Notes: generated by a model from the letters alone, not told the origin. A DNA stretch of 64,000 nt from NORP240 sp942492445 (GCA_942492445.1 CALOEW010000049.1:1-64000); one strand, 5' to 3'; positions 17,601 through 27,108 are shown, counted from the first letter of the stretch. Made by a program: numbers and translations.

Positions 17601-18767
17601 CTATCTGTTGCGGTAAGACGATGTCGGCGGTAATTGCGCACCGCTCAGGTTATCCGGAATGCTCTGCTCCCGAACAACTTTGTGGGTCAGGGTGCCGATC
17701 CCTTCGATGGAAGCGGTGATGGTTTCACCATCGACCAGGTAACCGGAACCGGTGGCCCGCTCGACGCGCCCGGCGCCCGTCCCGCCTGAGGTTCCGCTCT
17801 GCAATACATCGCCCGGGAAGACGGTGATCAGCGACGACGCGTACTCGATCAACTCTGGAATGTTGTGAATCATGTCGCCAGCGCGGGCTGACTGTACCGT
17901 CACGCCATCGACCACGGTGGTCTGGTGCAGTCGCTCCATGGGGTCGCCGTAAAATTCTTTGGGCACAATCCAGGGGCCGTGGGGAGCAAAAGTGTCATGA
18001 CCCTTGCCCACAAACCAGTCGGACTGGCCAGGGTACCCACCTGGCGGACGTCCACCCCGGTCGGAGATGTCCATGGCTACCATGTAGCCGAATACGTGAT
18101 CGTAGGCGTCCTGCGCGGGAATGTACTTGCCGGCCTTACCGAAAACAATCGCCATCTCCACTTCGTATTCGATCTGATCGCGCCCGTAAGGCATCAGGAT
18201 TTCGTCTCCGTCACCAATTACCGCACCGCGGGTCGGCTTGAGGAACAGGTACGGAACGCCGCGATTCATCTGTCGATCACGAGTCCGGGCCTGCAGCTCT
18301 TCCGGGGTACAGCCTTCACAGGCGTGGGTGTAGAAGTTCACGGCGGCATTCATGATCTTGCTGGGATACTGAATCGGCGCCATGATGTCCACGGAATCCA
18401 CAGGGTGTACCCACTCTGGACGATTGCGGCCACTCAGCAGGTTTTCGTCGACCAGCCAGTTGACCACTTCGTAAACACGGTACTTGAGCCCGTATTCGTA
18501 CTGTTCGATGAATCTCAGCATGTCATCGGGCATTTCCATCCGGCTGTACTGGGGCACCAGTTCCATGGCGCGGTTGGCTGCTTCCAGCTCGACGATTACC
18601 TGATCATCGCGCATGACAAGGCCAACAGTCGGGATATCGTTGATGGCGAAGGTTCCAACCTTGAACGGTTCGGCCGACTCCATGGCCTGAGCGGAGACCT
18701 TGTCAGGGCCGGCGAAGAATGACAACGCCGTGACAAGTGTCAGGGTAAACAGGGAATTTCTTATCAT
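17601..18767 (-). CDS. Secreted fumarylacetoacetate hydrolase-family protein
   Basis: A 388-residue protein with an N-terminal signal peptide (LFTLTLVTALSFFAGPDKVSA) and a C-terminal FAH domain at about residues 130-370. FAH landmarks are present: DQIEYEVEMAIVFGKAGK with metal-binding glutamates, YMVAMDISDRGGR, WFVGKGHDTFAPHGPW, and the terminal GDVLQSGTSGGTGAGR. FAH enzymes normally cleave C-C bonds or hydrate 2-oxo acids in the cytoplasm, so export is the odd point. ATG 18767 follows GGGAGAG. It is monocistronic with its own terminator. Confidence 0.88.
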   Translation of the reverse strand: MIRNSLFTLTLVTALSFFAGPDKVSAQAMESAEPFKVGTFAINDIPTVGLVMRDDQVIVELEAANRAMELVPQYSRMEMPDDMLRFIEQYEYGLKYRVYEVVNWLVDENLLSGRNRPEWVHPVDSVDIMAPIQYPSKIMNAAVNFYTHACEGCTPEELQARTRDRQMNRGVPYLFLKPTRGAVIGDGDEILMPYGRDQIEYEVEMAIVFGKAGKYIPAQDAYDHVFGYMVAMDISDRGGRPPGGYPGQSDWFVGKGHDTFAPHGPWIVPKEFYGDPMERLHQTTVVDGVTVQSARAGDMIHNIPELIEYASSLITVFPGDVLQSGTSGGTGAGRVERATGSGYLVDGETITASIEGIGTLTHKVVREQSIPDNLSGAQLPPTSSYRNR

Positions 18768-18938
18768 ATTTCTCTCCCGTGCAGGGCACTGCTTATGAGT
18801 TATGAGGTTGACAGGACAAACAAGATTAATGGTTTTGCAGCTGATGTTAAAGGTATATGACCTCCGTGAAGGACGAAAGATATCCCGCGGCCGGTGAATT
18901 GTCCAGATTCAACGACTCCGACCAGGGCGGCAGGCGGG

Positions 18939-20240
18939 TCAGCCGGCCACCTGCAACAGAGGCCGGCGACAGGCCTGCTGCAAATACTCGCTCAAGTGAG
19001 CGCTCAGTTCCCTTGCGTCGTCTGCAACCCCGTCGATAAAGACCGACTTGCGTCGCCGCAGGAAGGGAAGCCCTATCACGTAAAGGCCGGGCAGATCCAC
19101 TACGCCTCCATCATGTAGCAGACAGCCCTTACTGTCCAGGACCGGAACCTTGAGCCAGGAGTAATCCGGCCGGTAACCGGTGGCCCACAGTATTGTGCGG
19201 ATCTCACCGCTTCCCAGGTCAACTTCCAGTCGCGGATTGCTGTCAACGCGGGCAGGTTCCATCTCGGGAACGGGTGGTAACCCGTCACCCAGACCTTTCT
19301 CGTCTATCCACCTGTCAATGACCCGCAACATCCTGTTCATCTTCAGGTCAGCCATTTTGCACAGGTTGGCAAGCGAACCGGAAAACAGAGCCCGATGCCC
19401 CTGAATTGAGGAAAGCCTGCCAACAAATCGTACGCCTTCCCGGCTCAGGCTGTTGATATCCAGGTTTCTGGCCGGGTTGCTGCCCACAAGCTGCAGCGAG
19501 GCAACACGACGTGCCCGGGTCAGCTCTTCCACCTCGGTGTACCTCTGGTCCAGGACGCCACACCTGTCCAGCCACCACATGATGTCCCTGCCCCGGTAAT
19601 GACGGGGCATGCGCACCTGTTCACCGGCCGCCACGGTTACCTGCCGACCTGAGTGCTGAATTTCCTCCGCCAGTTGCAGACCTGACGCCGATGCGCCGAC
19701 AACCAGCACTCCGCCATCCCGCAACTGTCCCGGATTTTTGTACTGCGCTGTGTCCAGGCAGTCGATCGACGCCGGCACGGCCCTGGCAAACCCAGGCACC
19801 CGGGGGACATTAGAGGCACCGGTAGCAATTACCAATGCGCGGCATTGCCACTCACCGGTATCGGTCAATACCCGATAACCGTTCTGAGTCCGGGTAACCT
19901 GATTAACCGTGACCCCGGTATGGACAGGCGCTGAGACAGTCTCGCAATAGCCGTCCAGGTAGGTGATAAATTCATTAACCGACATAAACCCATCCACATC
20001 ATCACCCTGATAGGAATAATCTATCAGTCTACTTTGCCAGTTTGGAGACAACAGGCGCAGGGAGTCCCAGCGCTCCCTGCGCCAGGAGTTCCCCACTTCG
20101 CCTCGTTCCAGAATTACGTGATCGATTCCGGCCCGGGACAGACAGCGACTCATCGAGAGCCCTGCCTGACCGGCACCTATGATCACGGTACTGACGAAGC
20201 TGCCCGGTATGGGCCGCCGAAACAGTGGAGCCGCATTCAT
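18939..20240 (-). CDS. Flavin-containing monooxygenase-like NAD(P)/FAD oxidoreductase
   Basis: A 433-residue protein with two dinucleotide-binding folds: FAD at the N terminus (VIIGAGQAGLSMSRCL) and NADPH in the middle (VLVVGASASGLQLAEEI). ATGYRPDYSWLK precedes a C-terminal GLPFLRRRKSVFIDG. The arrangement fits class B flavin monooxygenases or thioredoxin-reductase-like oxidoreductases. The ATG overlaps the OsmC stop in an ATGA, indicating translational coupling. The substrate is unknown. It is the last gene of the BTAD-DUF4242-OsmC operon. Confidence 0.87.
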   Translation of the reverse strand: MNAAPLFRRPIPGSFVSTVIIGAGQAGLSMSRCLSRAGIDHVILERGEVGNSWRRERWDSLRLLSPNWQSRLIDYSYQGDDVDGFMSVNEFITYLDGYCETVSAPVHTGVTVNQVTRTQNGYRVLTDTGEWQCRALVIATGASNVPRVPGFARAVPASIDCLDTAQYKNPGQLRDGGVLVVGASASGLQLAEEIQHSGRQVTVAAGEQVRMPRHYRGRDIMWWLDRCGVLDQRYTEVEELTRARRVASLQLVGSNPARNLDINSLSREGVRFVGRLSSIQGHRALFSGSLANLCKMADLKMNRMLRVIDRWIDEKGLGDGLPPVPEMEPARVDSNPRLEVDLGSGEIRTILWATGYRPDYSWLKVPVLDSKGCLLHDGGVVDLPGLYVIGLPFLRRRKSVFIDGVADDARELSAHLSEYLQQACRRPLLQVAG

Positions 20241-20797
20241 CGTAATTCCACTCTGATATTGGTCGGGTTGGCTATCACATCAAACACCGCCGAGCGCTTC
20301 TGCGACTGTGCCACCACCGCCTCGATTTCCTCCCGTGTCGCATCCGCGTCGATTTCGAAGACAACCCTGATGTTGTTGAACCCGTTGCGGACGTCCCGGT
20401 CGATCCCCAGAATTCCCTGGATATCCATGTCACCCTCCAGGATCGCCGTGACCCGGTTGAGCTGAATTTCGCGATTCTGGGCAACCGCAGCGATACCGGC
20501 AGTCAGGCATCCGGCCAGCCCCACCAGCACAAATTCGACCGGCGTCACGCCATGGTCCCGGGAAGCAAAAATCTCCGGGTGGTCCGCGTCAAACGTGAAT
20601 TGACGACGATGGCACTGTTCCGCTCCCAGACCGAAGAAATTTTCCACGGTGGCCCGGCTGTGAGTGCCATCAATCCATTCACAGGCGGCCCGCCATTGAA
20701 ATTGCGCCGCTTCAGGCGCCTGCGTCAGTGCCTCCCTGGCCTCCAGCAATGCACCCACATTGACACCGTTTTCTGCGATTTTGACTTGTACATTCAT
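20237..20797 (-). CDS. OsmC-family protein
   Basis: A 186-residue protein from ATG 20797, chosen for the upstream AAGGAAGGGGAAAG site; the open frame begins at 20944. The OsmC core is visible: HPEIFASRDHGVTPVEFVLVGLAGCLTAGIAAVAQ with the redox cysteine, and a C-terminal beta stretch with NIRVVFEIDADATREEI. OsmC/Ohr enzymes reduce organic peroxides through a cysteine pair; only one conserved cysteine is evident, so peroxidase activity is uncertain. It is coupled to the oxidoreductase at 18939. Confidence 0.85.
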   Translation of the reverse strand: MNVQVKIAENGVNVGALLEAREALTQAPEAAQFQWRAACEWIDGTHSRATVENFFGLGAEQCHRRQFTFDADHPEIFASRDHGVTPVEFVLVGLAGCLTAGIAAVAQNREIQLNRVTAILEGDMDIQGILGIDRDVRNGFNNIRVVFEIDADATREEIEAVVAQSQKRSAVFDVIANPTNIRVELR

Positions 20798-20970
20798 AAC
20801 TTTCCCCTTCCTTACTCTCATGAATCGGATTTGAATTACCGGTATCAAACCGGATGAGGCAAGAATGGGATCGTTACGTGGAATTGAACGTGGAATACTG
20901 CGTGGTTTTTGTCGCAGAAACGTTGGACCGCTGATCGGGTCCATCGCCTGGCCACTGCTGACGCCGGCTG

Positions 20971-21498
20971 TCAGCTGAACAGGTTTTGTGGCGTCAGGTG
21001 CAGGAACGACCAGACACCACTGAATGGCATCTGCGCCTTTAGCTGGGCCATGCGCACCGCCTCGGCATCGGGTGCCTTGTAAAGACAGACCATCCGCTTT
21101 CGATCCCGTGAGAAGAATGTCTTGACGAACAGGACATCGTGCGCCTCAAGACACCAGGCACCCCGTTCTTCAATCGCTGCCACGTCGTCGAAATTCACCG
21201 CTTCAGGGAAAATCCGTTCCACCACAACATTGAATTCGCCGGGCTCGTCGGTTTCGTGAATGGAAACCGGATAAACCAGTTTGACCGGATTGTTTATGTG
21301 CTGGAACGCGTTTCGCAGCGCTTCGGCATCGGGCGCCTCGAAATGGCAGAACATTTTTTTTCCGCCCTTGCTCAGTAAACTTTCCTTCCAGGTTATCCCA
21401 TAGATATTCATACAGGAGGAAAGATCCAGCGCCATCGACCTGACGTCGTGTCTGGAAATCGGATTGTCGAAGGTTCTCTCCAATATCAGATCAGACAT
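20971..21498 (-). CDS. Tandem DUF4242 protein
   Basis: A 175-residue cytoplasmic protein with two copies of the DUF4242 (SCO4226-like) fold. The first is at about 5-75 (LILERTFDNPIS, KGGKKMFCHFEAPDAEALR) and the second at about 90-165 (VVVERIFPEAV, DRKRMVCLYKAPDAEAVR). The SCO4226 protein of Streptomyces binds nickel. The start overlaps the stop of the BTAD regulator gene by eight bases, so the two are coupled. DUF4242 genes beside BTAD-ATPase genes look like a conserved pair, which I state from memory. Confidence 0.85.
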   Translation of the reverse strand: MSDLILERTFDNPISRHDVRSMALDLSSCMNIYGITWKESLLSKGGKKMFCHFEAPDAEALRNAFQHINNPVKLVYPVSIHETDEPGEFNVVVERIFPEAVNFDDVAAIEERGAWCLEAHDVLFVKTFFSRDRKRMVCLYKAPDAEAVRMAQLKAQMPFSGVWSFLHLTPQNLFS

Positions 21499-23641
21499 CG
21501 CTATGCTCCCGTAAACGCCGAATCAGATCGGCTGACCGATGCCGCGCCCATATTGCACCTGAATCCTCCGGCGTAGCAAGTAGCGCCTGAACCTGCCGGT
21601 CGCAATTCGCCGGGTCTGGCTTCAGGCGATAGGCATCCGCAAGTATTGTCCTGGCGATGAGGATTTCACTCCCTCGGTCCAGTATTTTTGCATTCTGCAA
21701 AGCTTCTTCCGCCCGCCGGATCGCTCTTTCGATGTTTCCGTTCCGCAGATCGAGGTCAGCCGAGCGATTCAGCAGATAGGCCAGGCGTTGCTTGGCATCG
21801 ACTTCCCGCAATTCCTCAAATGCGGAATCAATGTCACAGTCCTGCCCTGTCAGCGCCTGGCTGCAAAGCGACTCAAGCCCGCGTGCAAAAGGGTCTTCGC
21901 TACCCTGGCGCAGTTTCTCCCCGATTTCCAGAAGTGCCTGGCAGCGGGTCGCCGCGGCCTGAAAATCGTTTCGCTCTATTTCGAGCATGGCAAGGTATTC
22001 GCCTGCCTGAAACTCCAGCAGCCTGTTGCCACTCGCCTTGGATCGCATCCGGGCCTCCTCAAGCAGGCTTTCAGCTTCATCGAGCTCGTTCTCATAGTAT
22101 TTCAACATCCCCCGCGCAGCTGCCAGCGTCGAGCCCTCTACGCCTCTGTGCCTTGACCGCGCCCGCACCTCCATCAGCATGGCGTCGGCCTCGGGCAGGT
22201 CCTTTTCCAGAAGTATCAGGCACCGGGCTGCTTCCGCCATACCGATAATGTGCTCATCCTCCGAACCCCCCCGGGTTACCCGTTCGGCCTGAAGAATACC
22301 CCGCTTCGCGCCCGACCAGTTGCCATGTGCCCAGCGTAGTTCACTGGCCATGTGATAACCCAGCCGGGCATGGCCTAAAGCGCCATGATCGAGCGCCTGT
22401 TCCGCCAGGGCCTCGTATTCCGTGGCGGCAGTCTCCCAGTCATCTACGGGGGCTGCCTGAAGCTGGACTTCTTTGAGGTCAAGGATAAGACAGACTCTGT
22501 TGGCTCCCGACAGTCTGTCGGCATATTTCAACCCCCGGCCGGCAAGATCGCAGGCATCGTCATTGGCAAAAAAGCGCAGGCACAATCGCGATGCCAGCAC
22601 CAGCGATCGCGCAGCCAGAGCGGGATCTCCACTCTGCGAAGCGTGACGGGCAAGTTCAGCAGCCAGCTTCAGGTCCACGGTGGCCTCGATTTCGAGGTAT
22701 TCCGCGATGCGTCGGTGCATGTATCTGACCCGAGACGCAGTGATACCCCGGTAAATCGAACGCGTTACCAGGTCGTGGGAAAACTGATAACCTTTATCGG
22801 CCACCAGCAGAATGCCACTGTGCTCCGCCTGATCCAGTGAACCCTCGATCGTCGGGCCATCGAATCCGGTCATACGTTCCAGAATTGTCAGATCAAGGTG
22901 GGGTGACAGAACCGAAGCCCACTGCAGCAAGTCTATGGCTTCCGGTCCCAATCGGGACAGTCGCTCGTTGACCAGCTCAGTCAATGTTCCCATGAATTTA
23001 CCATCGGCAACTGCCCTGGCGAGCTCGATGGCGAGCAGGGGGTTACCCCGGCTTTCCCTGCCTATCAACTGGCTGTCGACACCCGGAACCTGGCTTTCAA
23101 TCAGGCTGGAGATATCCTCATGTTGCAATGGCAGCAGATTGATGGTGGAAAGCTGGTGGTCCTTCCGCAGTCCACGCAACAAACTGGTAACGGCAGGATT
23201 GGACTGGACTTCCTGATCCCTGGCGGCAAGCACTACCCACAACGGGCGCCCGGCATTCATGCGCAGTATATAATGCACAGCGGCCGCGCTGGATTCTTCA
23301 CACCACTGGATGTCATCAAACAACACAACCACCGGGGCGGATTGTGACTCGTTAAAGATCAACTCGCTCAGGCTGCCAAAAAGTCTGTCACGGTCTATGC
23401 GTTCACTGCCGCTCAACAGCTCAAGCATCTCCGGATGGTTTGAATGACGAAATGCGTCATTCCATAATGCAAACGGCCGCACGATCTCCGACTCAAAGGC
23501 ACCGGCAGACAGCACCCGGGCCCTGCTTTCAAGTGCCATGGCTCTGGCATGGGACAGCAGATGACTTTTGCCGATACCGGGTTCACCCTGGACCAGGACG
23601 CAGCCCGCCCGGCACTGTCCCTTAACCCTGTCAAATTCCAC
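21491..23641 (-). CDS. BTAD-type regulator, C-terminal ATPase and TPR part
   Basis: 716 residues. The N-terminal half is an AAA/STAND-like ATPase: Walker A VQGEPGIGKSHL and Walker B VVVLFDDIQW. The C-terminal half is helical repeats, probably TPRs. This frame joins the BTAD DNA-binding part at 23781-24476 through a single indel near 23846; the bridging residues (QQFDQGSSLLKEIGEDD, QQFKPLVGREIELAKLRVEFDR) are legible in this frame. The complete protein would be about 990 residues, like AfsR/SARP regulators. It overlaps the DUF4242 gene. Confidence 0.85.
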   Translation of the reverse strand: MEFDRVKGQCRAGCVLVQGEPGIGKSHLLSHARAMALESRARVLSAGAFESEIVRPFALWNDAFRHSNHPEMLELLSGSERIDRDRLFGSLSELIFNESQSAPVVVLFDDIQWCEESSAAAVHYILRMNAGRPLWVVLAARDQEVQSNPAVTSLLRGLRKDHQLSTINLLPLQHEDISSLIESQVPGVDSQLIGRESRGNPLLAIELARAVADGKFMGTLTELVNERLSRLGPEAIDLLQWASVLSPHLDLTILERMTGFDGPTIEGSLDQAEHSGILLVADKGYQFSHDLVTRSIYRGITASRVRYMHRRIAEYLEIEATVDLKLAAELARHASQSGDPALAARSLVLASRLCLRFFANDDACDLAGRGLKYADRLSGANRVCLILDLKEVQLQAAPVDDWETAATEYEALAEQALDHGALGHARLGYHMASELRWAHGNWSGAKRGILQAERVTRGGSEDEHIIGMAEAARCLILLEKDLPEADAMLMEVRARSRHRGVEGSTLAAARGMLKYYENELDEAESLLEEARMRSKASGNRLLEFQAGEYLAMLEIERNDFQAAATRCQALLEIGEKLRQGSEDPFARGLESLCSQALTGQDCDIDSAFEELREVDAKQRLAYLLNRSADLDLRNGNIERAIRRAEEALQNAKILDRGSEILIARTILADAYRLKPDPANCDRQVQALLATPEDSGAIWARHRSADLIRRLREHSDV

Positions 23642-23780
23642 GCGGAGCTTCGCGAGTTCAATTTCGCGACCGACCAGTGGCTTGAATTGCTGATCGGGAA
23701 GCGCCGCAACACTCTCTTTCCGACCCGCCTCTGCAACGGATCGCCCGGGTACGCCGCGTAGCGCATGGCGAAGCTCCAGG

Positions 23781-24476
23781 TCATCCTCTCCTATTTCCTT
23801 TAACAGACTGCTGCCCTGGTCGAACTGTTGTTCTGCTTCCTCTGCCGCGACCGCTGGCCACCATCATTCTGATCAGGTTGGCCCTGGCGGCTTTGTCAAA
23901 GGGGGACTTGGTGACCAGCCTGCGGGCATAGTCGACCCCCTGGTCCAGCTGATCGTCGAACCGCAGAGTCAGTTCGCACAGAAGCTGACATTGCAGCTTG
24001 TTGATGCGTTCGCGTTCAGCCGTGCACCAGGAGCTGAACTCATGAAAATTGGGAAGTTCAAGACCTTCGAGGAACTCGCCCCGAAATCTTGCCTCTGCTT
24101 CCACGAGACTGGCGGTTTTCTGTGCCGGGAGACCCGCTGCGACAAGGCTTTCCAGATCACTGACATCGACACTGGCGCCGTCGACCTGAAAAGCAACCTG
24201 GCTGCGATCGGCAATGATGCGGGTGCTAACTTCGTCGTTCACCAGCCGGCGCAGTTTGGAGAGGCTCCAGCGCAATGAACCTCTGGGATCGTCAGGTATC
24301 TCCCACAGCAGCTCACAAAGCCGCTCACGGCGGTGGCTGCGACCGGACAGGGCAAGGTAGGCCAGCAAGGCCCTGGTTTTTCTGGAGGGCGGAAGCGGCT
24401 GCTCCTTCCCTTCACGCAGAACCTGCAGTTCGCCCAGAAAATGTAGAGCCAGATCGGACATGGCCGGAACCACCAA
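23781..24476 (-). CDS. BTAD-type regulator, N-terminal DNA-binding part (frameshifted from 21491-23641)
   Basis: The first 220 residues show an OmpR-like winged helix (RKTRALLAYLALSGRSHRRERLCELLW, SLRWSLSKLRRLV) and a bacterial transcriptional activator domain (CTAERERINKLQCQLL). After MMVASGR the frame changes at about 23846 and the end here is artefactual. Starts at 24476 (GTG) or 24461 (ATG, MSDLALHF) are both possible; the second matches the family better. It is divergent from the cysteine synthase-glutaredoxin gene, with a 190-base shared promoter region. Confidence 0.82.
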   Translation of the reverse strand: MVVPAMSDLALHFLGELQVLREGKEQPLPPSRKTRALLAYLALSGRSHRRERLCELLWEIPDDPRGSLRWSLSKLRRLVNDEVSTRIIADRSQVAFQVDGASVDVSDLESLVAAGLPAQKTASLVEAEARFRGEFLEGLELPNFHEFSSWCTAERERINKLQCQLLCELTLRFDDQLDQGVDYARRLVTKSPFDKAARANLIRMMVASGRGRGSRTTVRPGQQSVKGNRRG

Positions 24477-24667
24477 CGGATACTCCGCGTCGATTATAGG
24501 CAGTCCCGCCTGGCCAGTCTATTCAGTCCGGAGCAGTGAATTCCACGGTACTGGTCAAAAAACCACGCAAACTCTAACGGGAAATTACCTGTTCCCCTAA
24601 CAGTATGGCAATCAACGAAGCAGCACATCGCTGCTTTACCAGTCAAGCAAACAGGAGAAGGAACATC

Positions 24668-26155
24668 ATGGCCCGATTCAACAACATTCTGGAAACCATT
24701 GGCAACACTCCCCTGGTGAAGGTCAATAAACTGGCTCCCGACCATGTAAACCTGTACCTGAAACTCGAATACTTCAATCCCATGAGTTCTATCAAGGATC
24801 GCATGGCGCGGGCGGTAATCGAGCAGGCTGAACGGCAGGGAGATCTCAGGCCCGGCCAGACTGTCATCGAAGCAACCAGCGGCAACACCGGGATCGGCCT
24901 TGCCATGGTGTGCGCCCAGAAAGGTTATCCGCTGGTCGTAACCATGGCAGAGAGCAACAGCATCGAGCGGCGCAAATTGTTGCGTTTCCTCGGCGCCAGG
25001 GTAGTCCTCACCCCGGCTTCCGAAAAAGGCACGGGGATGCTCAGGAAAGCCGAGGAGCTGGCTGAGAAGCATGGCTTCTACCTGACCCGCCAGTTTGAAA
25101 ACGAAGCCAATGCCGAGGTGCATGTCCGCACCACCGGCCAGGAGATCCTTCGTGATCTGGAAGGAGAGGAACTTCACTACCTGGTATCCGGTTTTGGCAC
25201 CGGCGGTACGTTAAAGGGCATCGCCCGGGCGCTGAAATCGGCGCGCCCGGCTGTACAGATCGTTGCCGCCGAGCCCGACAACGCGCAATTGCTGGGTAGC
25301 GGCGTCAGGCAGACAAGAGATACTGCGGGCAGGCCCCGCGCGAGCCATCCGAATTTTCAACCCCATCTTATGCAGGGATGGAGCCCGGATTTTATCCCGG
25401 CGCTGATTGAAAGCGCGGTCAATGAGGGCCTGATCGACCGGATCATACCGGTAGAGGGGTCCCGGGCCATGCAACTTGCGCGGGACCTCGCCAGTCGTGA
25501 GGGTATATTCGCCGGAATAACCAGTGGCGCGACGCTCGCTGCAGCGCTGGAAATCGCCGCAACGGCTGAGCCTGGCAGCACTATTGTTTGCATGATTCCC
25601 GACACCGGAGAGCGGTATCTTTCAACTCCGCTGTTCGATCATATCAGGGAGGAAATGACCGAGGAGGAGATCGCCTTGTCCGAGTCCACCCCGGTATGCC
25701 GATTTCAGATGGACGGTATACCGGAAAGAACAGAACTACCTGCCACTAACGACATGGATGCAGAAATTGACCTGCTGGTTAATAACATGATTGACAGTGA
25801 TCCTGTGGTCATGTTCGCACTGGAATGGTGTGAGTTCTGCTGGGCCGCAAGGAAATTCCTGGACTCTCTCCAGGTGCCTTGCAGGGTAGTGGAAATAGAC
25901 TCGAAAGCGTACCAGCCGAACGGGATTGGTCTGGCAATTCGTGCCGCCGTCGGCCGCAGAGCCGGTGTCACCACCATTCCGCAGATCTTTATCGGCAGCC
26001 ATGCCATCGGGGGTACCAGTGATCTGTTCAAGGCCTACGACAGTGGCTGGCTGTCAGCCCGCCTGGCCGAAAGCGGAATCTCAATCGGCACTGCGGGCCA
26101 GAGTGACCCCCGACGGTTCCTGCCCGGCTGGATTCAGCCGCGAAAATCAGCTTGA
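24668..26155 (+). CDS. Cysteine synthase fused to a C-terminal glutaredoxin domain
   Basis: A 495-residue fusion. Residues 1-320 are a PLP-dependent O-acetylserine sulfhydrylase-type domain: NTPLVKVNKLA, the PLP lysine in MSSIKDRMA, ATSGNTGIGLAM, and the phosphate loop GFGTGGTLKG. Residues about 385-475 form a glutaredoxin: VVMFALEWCEFCWAARKFL (CxxC), then TTIPQIFIG with the cis-proline and GGTSDLF. ATG 24668 follows AGGAGAAGGAA. The usual enzyme ends near residue 310-330, so the redox domain is an addition and may deliver reducing power or a persulfide. The gene at 26191 is 35 bases downstream. Confidence 0.92.
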   Translation: MARFNNILETIGNTPLVKVNKLAPDHVNLYLKLEYFNPMSSIKDRMARAVIEQAERQGDLRPGQTVIEATSGNTGIGLAMVCAQKGYPLVVTMAESNSIERRKLLRFLGARVVLTPASEKGTGMLRKAEELAEKHGFYLTRQFENEANAEVHVRTTGQEILRDLEGEELHYLVSGFGTGGTLKGIARALKSARPAVQIVAAEPDNAQLLGSGVRQTRDTAGRPRASHPNFQPHLMQGWSPDFIPALIESAVNEGLIDRIIPVEGSRAMQLARDLASREGIFAGITSGATLAAALEIAATAEPGSTIVCMIPDTGERYLSTPLFDHIREEMTEEEIALSESTPVCRFQMDGIPERTELPATNDMDAEIDLLVNNMIDSDPVVMFALEWCEFCWAARKFLDSLQVPCRVVEIDSKAYQPNGIGLAIRAAVGRRAGVTTIPQIFIGSHAIGGTSDLFKAYDSGWLSARLAESGISIGTAGQSDPRRFLPGWIQPRKSA

Positions 26156-26190
26156 TTCCGAAAGAAACATCACCAACAGGAGTAATACCA

Positions 26191-26802
26191 ATGGCTTACA
26201 TCGACACCATAGAAAATGACCAGGCCCAGGGTGCTGTCCGCCACATGTATAGACAACAGCAGGGTAGCGGAAACTTTGTTCCCAACTATGCCCGTGCGTT
26301 CTGTCATCGGCCCTCCATTATGAGCGCCTGGGCGTCACTATTGCAGGAGATCAGAAAGCCCGTGGAGCGCCGGCGCTACCTGCTGGTTTCTCTCGCGGCC
26401 GCACAGGAGCTGAGAAGTTCCTATTGCGCCCTCGCGTTCGGCACCAGGTTGCTGAAAAGCGGCTACACCAGCGAACAGCTGCTGGAACTGATCACCGATA
26501 TCGAGTCCGGGACCCTCAACCGCAGCGACAAGGCAATAATGCAGTTTGCCAGGCAGATCGTCCGCGATTCCGCGTCGATTACCGCGGAAGATATCGGGCA
26601 ATTGCGGGCACTGGGCCTGGTGGATGCAGAGATATTCGACATAGTCGTGGTGGCGGCGGCGCGATGCTTTTTCGCCCGGATTCCGGACTCACTGGGGTTC
26701 AATCCGGACAGTGAGTATCACCAGTTGGACGAGCACCTGAAGCGCGCGCTGGTCGTGGGCCGGCCTATTGCCGAGGCAACTGAAATTCCTGTGGAGCAAT
26801 AA
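26191..26802 (+). CDS. Carboxymuconolactone decarboxylase/AhpD-like protein with an altered active site
   Basis: A 203-residue all-helical protein of the peroxidase-related CMD group. The region equivalent to the AhpD active site (E...CxxC...H) reads QELRSSYCALAFG: the first cysteine is Ser and the histidine is Phe, while the second Cys is kept. Classical AhpD disulfide chemistry is thus unlikely. ATG 26191 has CAGGAG upstream. It follows the cysteine synthase-glutaredoxin gene closely and is probably cotranscribed, suggesting a thiol or peroxide role by context only. Confidence 0.82.
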   Translation: MAYIDTIENDQAQGAVRHMYRQQQGSGNFVPNYARAFCHRPSIMSAWASLLQEIRKPVERRRYLLVSLAAAQELRSSYCALAFGTRLLKSGYTSEQLLELITDIESGTLNRSDKAIMQFARQIVRDSASITAEDIGQLRALGLVDAEIFDIVVVAAARCFFARIPDSLGFNPDSEYHQLDEHLKRALVVGRPIAEATEIPVEQ

Positions 26803-27044
26803 AGAACCGGACGTCGAGAATGCCACAGATGCCTGGAATGCTTGTCTCCTGTTATTGGCATAGAGCCAAGACTTAGAGAATCATCGATTGAAAGTACTGG
26901 CACTGATCAACCGGATCGACAGCCCGGTCTGCAGCGGCAATCACAGCGTGTCTCTGATTTTCGTATTGTGATTCTTTCTGTTGCCACTTCCCTGTTCCCA
27001 AAACGGCAGCAGGATAGCAAAAGGTTTCAAAACCAATGCGTGAA
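26803..27044. other. Intergenic region before a repeat cluster
   Basis: No gene or RNA recognised. Base composition becomes more AT-rich towards 27 kb, where dispersed repeats begin. Confidence 0.4.
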
Positions 27045-27104
27045 GGAACCTCTGATTAATTAGTAAAATTCTCTGCGGGAGCAATTTAATGAATCAGCGG
27101 TTCC
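27045..27104. repeat. 60-bp palindromic repeat (miniature GGAACC element)
   Basis: GGAACCTCTGATT at 27045-27057 and AATCAGCGGTTCC at 27092-27104 are inverted with one mismatch. The interior contains CTCTGCGGGAG, a word also present inside the longer copies. The flanks (TGAA and TTAG) do not match, so no target duplication is evident. Confidence 0.75.
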
Positions 27105-27108
27105 TTAG

